In this document: positions 36,220-40,284 of the stretch, piece after piece
Position numbering within the stretch: position 1 is the stretch's first letter
Layout: each line of letters begins with the position of its first letter
Assembly (NCBI RefSeq): GCF_000003605.2
Contig: NW_003118146.1
Span: 1 to 40,284 of the forward strand
Length of the DNA stretch: 40,284 bases
Direction of reading: 5' to 3'
From: Saccoglossus kowalevskii
Lineage: Eukaryota; Hemichordata; Enteropneusta; Harrimaniidae
Translations under genes and position numbers: made by a program
Notes under the pieces: generated by a model
The model's database searches: none
What the model saw: the letters and a program-made list of their open reading frames with translations, nothing else
What the model was told of the DNA's origin: nothing

Positions 36220-37112
36220 TGGTGGACTGATATCCATCAATGTAGGCAGTTTAATGAAGGTCAATTGTCTAAAACACATGGTATGAAAACAAAAAAAAAG
36301 AAATAAAAGAAAATGCTGGCAGACTGCACCAAGCAATGCCTTGAGGGATGCAATTAGGACCAGAACTGGGACACACCACACTTTTGGGTCTTTAGGATCT
36401 TGAAATTCGCAATCTTTCAAATCTTGAAACCTGTAGAGAGGGGGAGATACAGCAGCCAAATATACCCTTGTCACGTGTTCAGGGCGGTGAATTTGTAGAA
36501 TCTGCAACTGAGCGCCAAGCATCAGGAGAAACTGGCTTTATATGGATACGATGTACGGGTAAATTTTGCTGGGAACACCAATCATAATTCAGATCAGCCA
36601 AACAATCCTGCGATCAATGATAGACAAAGCGCCCTCAAGGTAGGATTCACTCGCACACGCATCCGATATAAAACAGATGACTATTTAAGTTATATTCCTA
36701 TCACCACATCTTATAACTGGACATGTGGTGACATAATATATCAAGGTTTCGTTTATCTGAACAAGGCTATGTTCAATAATTGATGATAGTGATGATTGGA
36801 CGTAATCATCATGTCTCAGTCGGTGAAAGTAAAAGCAATTATTCAAAAATAAAGATTTCATAATTAGTACAGAAAATAAGACAAATTGAAGGATAAGTGT
36901 CGATCAAAATAACGTTAGTGTTGTCACGTGGTGTAACCAAAAAATGAACATTCTTTTGGAGTACTAGTGCTTTAAATTAGGAATATTTTTTGGGAAATGC
37001 ATGATTGCAATGGACAAGCAAGATAATTTCAAATAATGTGTAAGTGAAAACAGAACAATCAGTGTAGATTATTAAATAGTTACGTTATATTGTAAAACAC
37101 TAGATAACCAAA
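36220..37112 (+). repeat. Satellite unit M41 (L class, 893 bp)
   Basis: Related to M6 and M14: ATAACCAAGTGG just before its start, CAATCCTGCG, GATTGGACGTAATC and GTAAAAGC. Private: AATAACGTTAGTG. Confidence 0.95.
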
Positions 37113-38004
37113 TGGTGGACTGATATCCATCAATGTAGGCAGTTTAATGAAGGTCAATTGTCTAAAACACATGGTATGAAAACAAAAAAAAGAAATAAAA
37201 GAAAATGCTGGCAGACTGCACCAGGCAATGCCTTGAGGGATGCAATGAGGACCAGAACTGGGACACACCACGCTTTTGGGTCTTTAGGATCTTGAAATTC
37301 GCAATCTTTCAAATCTTGAAACCTGTAGAGAGGGGGAGATACAGCAGCCAAATATACCCTTGTCACGTGTTCAGGGCGGTGACTTTGTAGAATCTGCAAC
37401 TGAGCGCCAAGCATCAGGAGAAACTGGCTTTATATGGATACGATGTACGGGTAAATTTTGCTGGGAACACCAATCATAATTCAGATCAGCCAAACAATCC
37501 TGCGATCAATGATAGACAAAGCGCCCCCAAGGTAGGATTCACTCGCACACGCATCCGATATAAAACAGATGACTATTTAAGTTATATTCCTATCACCACA
37601 TCTTATAACTGGACATGTGGTGACATAATATATCAAGGTTTCGTTTATCTGAACAAGGCTATGTTCAATAATTGATGGTAGTGATGATTGGACGTAATCA
37701 TCATGTCTCAGTCGGTGAAAGTAAAAGCAATTATTCAAAAATAAAGATTTCATAATTAGTACAGAAAATAAGACAAATTGAAGGATAAGTTTCGATCACA
37801 TTAATGTTAATGTTGTCACGTGGTGTAACCAAAAAATGAACATTCTTTTGGAGTACTAGTGCTTTAAATTAGGAATATTTTTGGGGAAATGAATGATGGC
37901 AATGGACAAGCAAGATAATTTCAAATAATGTGTAAGTGAAAACAGAACAATCAGTATAGATTATTAAATAGTTACGTTATATTGTAAAACACTAGATAAC
38001 CAAA
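37113..38004 (+). repeat. Satellite unit M42 (L class, 892 bp)
   Basis: Carries the M6-type marks CAATCCTGCG, GATTGGACGTAATC, GTAAAAGC and AAGTTTCGATC. Private: ATCACATTAATG and AATGAATGATGGC. Confidence 0.95.
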
Positions 38005-38902
38005 TGGTGGACTGATATCCATCAATGTAGGCAGTTTAATGAAGGTCAATTGTCTAAAACACATGGTATGAAAACAAAAAAAAGTAATAAAAGAAAATGC
38101 TGGCAGACTGCACCAGGCAATGCCTTGAGGGATGCAATGAGGACCAGAACTGGAACACACCACGCTTTTGGGTCTTTAGGATCTTGAAATTCGCAATCTT
38201 TCAAATCTTGAAACCTGTAGAGAGGGGGAGATACAGCAGCCAAATATACCCTTGTCACGTGTTCAGGGCGGTGATTTTGTAGAATCTGCAACTGATCATG
38301 AGCGCCAAGCATCAGGAGAAACTGGCTTTATATGGATACGATGTACGGGTAAATTTTGCTGGGAACACCAATCATAATTCAGATCAGCCAAACAATCTTG
38401 CGATCAATGATAGACAAAGCGCCCCCAAGGTAGGATTCACTCGCACTCGCATCCGATAAAAAACTGATGACTATTTAAGTTATATTCCTATCACCACATC
38501 TTATAACTGGATATGTGGTGACATAATATATCAAGGTTTCGTTTATCTGAACAAGGCTGTGTTCAATAATTGATGATAGTGTTGATTGGACTTAATCATC
38601 ATATCGCAGTCGGTGAAAGTATAAGCAATTATTCAAAAATAAAGATTTCATAATTAATACAGAAAATAAGACAAATTGAAGGATAAGTGTCAATCAAAAT
38701 GAAGTTTATGTTGTCACGTGGTGTAACCAAAAAATGAACATTCTTTTGGAGTAATCAATCTTTAAATTAGGAATATTTTTTGGGAAATGCATGATTCCAA
38801 TGGACAAGCAAGATAATTTCAAATAATGTGTAAGTGAAAACAGAACAATCAGTGTACATTATTAAATAGTTACGTTATATTGTAAAACACTAGATTACCA
38901 AA
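38005..38902 (+). repeat. Satellite unit M43 (L class, 898 bp)
   Basis: Has the 6-bp insertion CAACTGATCATGAGCGCC (near 38288) otherwise found only in M25. Its length equals 892 plus this insertion. AAAAAAGTAATAAAAG in the A-rich tract is shared with M44. Confidence 0.95.
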
Positions 38903-39795
38903 TGGTGGACTGATATCCATCAATGTAGGCAGTTTAATGAATGTCAATTGTCTAAAACACATGGTATGAAAACAAAAAAAAGTAATAAAAGAAAATGCTG
39001 GCAGACTGCACCAGGCAATGCTTTGAGGGATGCAATGAGGACCAGAACTGGGACACACCACGCTTTTGGGTCTTTAGGATCTTGAAATTCGCAATCTTTC
39101 AAATCTTGAAACCTGTAGAGAGGGGGGAGATACAGCAGCCAAATATACCCTTGTCACGTGTTCAGGGCGGTGACTTTGTAGAATCTGCAACTGAGCGCCA
39201 AGCATCAGGAGAAACTGGCTTTATATGGATACGATGTACGGGTAAATTTTGCTGGGAACACCAATCATAATTCAGATCAGCCAAACAATCCTGCGATCAA
39301 TGATAGACAAGGCGCCCCCAAGGTAGGATTCACTCGCACACGCATCCGATATAAAACTGATGACCAATTAAGTTATATTCCTATAACCACATCTTATAAC
39401 TGGATATGTGATGACATAATATATCAAGTTTTTGTTAATCTGAACAAGGTTATGTTCTATAATTGATGATAGTGTTGATTGGACTTAATCATCATGTCTC
39501 AATCGGTGAAGGTATAAGAAAATATTCAAAAATAAAGATTTCATAATTAGTACAGAAAATAAGACAAATTGAAGGATAAGTGTCGATCAAAATAATGTTA
39601 ATGTTGTCACGTGGTGTAACCAAAAAATGAACATTCTTTTGGAGTACTAGTGCTTTAAATTAGGAATATTTTTTGGGAAATGCATGATTCCAATGGACAA
39701 GCAAGATAATTTCAAATAATGTGTAAGTGAAAACAGAACAATCAGTGTAGATTATTAAATAGTTACGTTATATTGTAAAACACTAGATTACCAAA
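38903..39795 (+). repeat. Satellite unit M44 (L to S hybrid, 893 bp)
   Basis: L segment present (about 39241) and CAATCCTGCG as in M41/M42. From about 39357 it changes to CCAATTAAG, GTTCTATAATTG and TCTCAATCGG, as in M1. Confidence 0.95.
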
Positions 39796-40284
39796 TGGTG
39801 GACTGATATCCATCAATGTAGGCAGATTAATAAAGGTCAGTTGTCTAAAACACATGGTATGAAAACGACAAAAAAAGAAATAAAAGAAAATGCTGGCAGA
39901 CTGCACCAGGCAATGCCTTGAGGGATGCAATGAGGACCAGAACTGGGACACACCACGCTTTGGGTCTTTAAGATCTTGAAATTCGCAATCTTTCAAATCT
40001 TGAAACCTGTAGAGAGGGGGAGATACAGCAGCCAAATGTACCCTTGTCCCGTGTTCAGGGCGGTGACTTTGTAGAATCTGCAACTGAGCGCCAAGCATCA
40101 GGAGAAACTGGCTTTATATGGATACGATGTACGCGTAAATTATGCTGGGAACACCAATCATAATTCAGATCAGCCAAACATATTTGCGATCAATGGTAGA
40201 CAAAGCGCCCCCAAGGTACGATTCACTCGCACTCGCATCCGATCTAAAACTGATGACCAATTATGTTATATTCCTATCACCACA
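39796..40284 (+). repeat. Satellite unit M45 (partial)
   Basis: Cut by the right window edge. L segment present as CGCGTAAATTATGC, then S-like ATGGTAGAC and CCAATTATG. Its first E-box is changed to CCCGTG (40048-40053). Confidence 0.95.

Larger units (their letters stand above)
1..40284 (+). repeat. Long-unit satellite DNA array (about 892-bp monomer, 46 units)
   Basis: The landmark TGGTGGACTG (or a one- or two-base variant) recurs 45 times, from 831 to 39796, always on the plus strand and mostly 890-894 bp apart. Everything between landmarks aligns unit to unit: A-rich tract, GATCTTGAAATTCGC, GTCACGTGTTCAGG, GGATACGATGTACGGG, CATCCGATATAAAAC, ATAATATATCAAGG, GTTGTCACGTGGTG, TGTAGATTATTAAATAG. 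No edge of the array is in the window. Outliers in spacing are explained by visible indels: 754 bp (foreign patch in M7), 863-885 bp (14-bp deletion class and other deletions), 896-900 bp (5- and 6-bp insertions). I recognise no named satellite family. Unequal exchange as the cause of homogeneity is inference. Confidence 0.98.

Noticed and set aside
1-40284. CENP-B box
   Set aside because: I checked the TTCG sites of the unit against the pattern TTCG-N4-A-N2-CGGG and found no match.
1-40284. CRISPR array
   Set aside because: Units are about 892 bp and similar throughout; there are no short repeats with unique spacers.
1-40284. Units as tandem Helitrons, LTRs or rDNA spacer
   Set aside because: No Helitron-type ends, no internal retroelement genes and no rRNA sequence are visible in the window. 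A spacer origin outside the window cannot be fully excluded.

Overview
The whole window is one tandem array of a long, AT-rich satellite DNA. The repeat unit is about 892 bp, and 46 units (44 whole, 2 cut by the window edges) run head to tail in one orientation from base 1 to base 40284. I see no believable protein-coding gene, no rRNA gene and no edge of the array. The many short reading frames recur once per unit because the unit recurs, and indels of 1, 5, 8, 12 and 14 bp between units shift them freely. The DNA is eukaryotic in style (long-unit satellite, one tRNA-like Pol III promoter remnant). The species cannot be told from the sequence; an invertebrate with an AT-rich genome is a guess.

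Units are numbered M0 to M45 and cut at a landmark (TGGTGGACTG) found in almost every copy. Spacing is mostly 890-894 bp. Two main sequence classes exist. The L class keeps a 14-bp segment after TACGGG. The S class lacks it and carries linked changes downstream (CCAATTAAG, TCTCAATCGG, GGTATAAGAAAATATTC). S units are M1, M5, M20, M22, M30, M31, M33, M36 and M39. M6 to M18 hold no S unit; M30 to M45 mix S, L and L/S hybrids.

Above the unit there is patchy higher-order structure. M2-M5 recur as M17-M20 at a shift of about 13.2 kb. Two-unit blocks are doubled in tandem (M10-M11/M12-M13 and M19-M20/M21-M22). M27 and M28 are nearly identical neighbours, and M31-M32 recur at M35-M36. Several units switch class part-way. 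This is the pattern expected from repeated unequal crossing-over and gene conversion.

The only foreign DNA is a 329-bp GC- and CpG-rich patch at 6527-6855. It replaces 467 bp of unit M7 without a target-site duplication. On the minus strand it has A-box and B-box motifs like a Ser/Leu-type tRNA, and upstream of them two perfect small hairpins. It looks like a SINE or tRNA-derived fragment.

Each unit also carries fixed small features: two CACGTG palindromes about half a unit apart, an A-rich tract, and two short hairpins. Their function, if any, is unknown.
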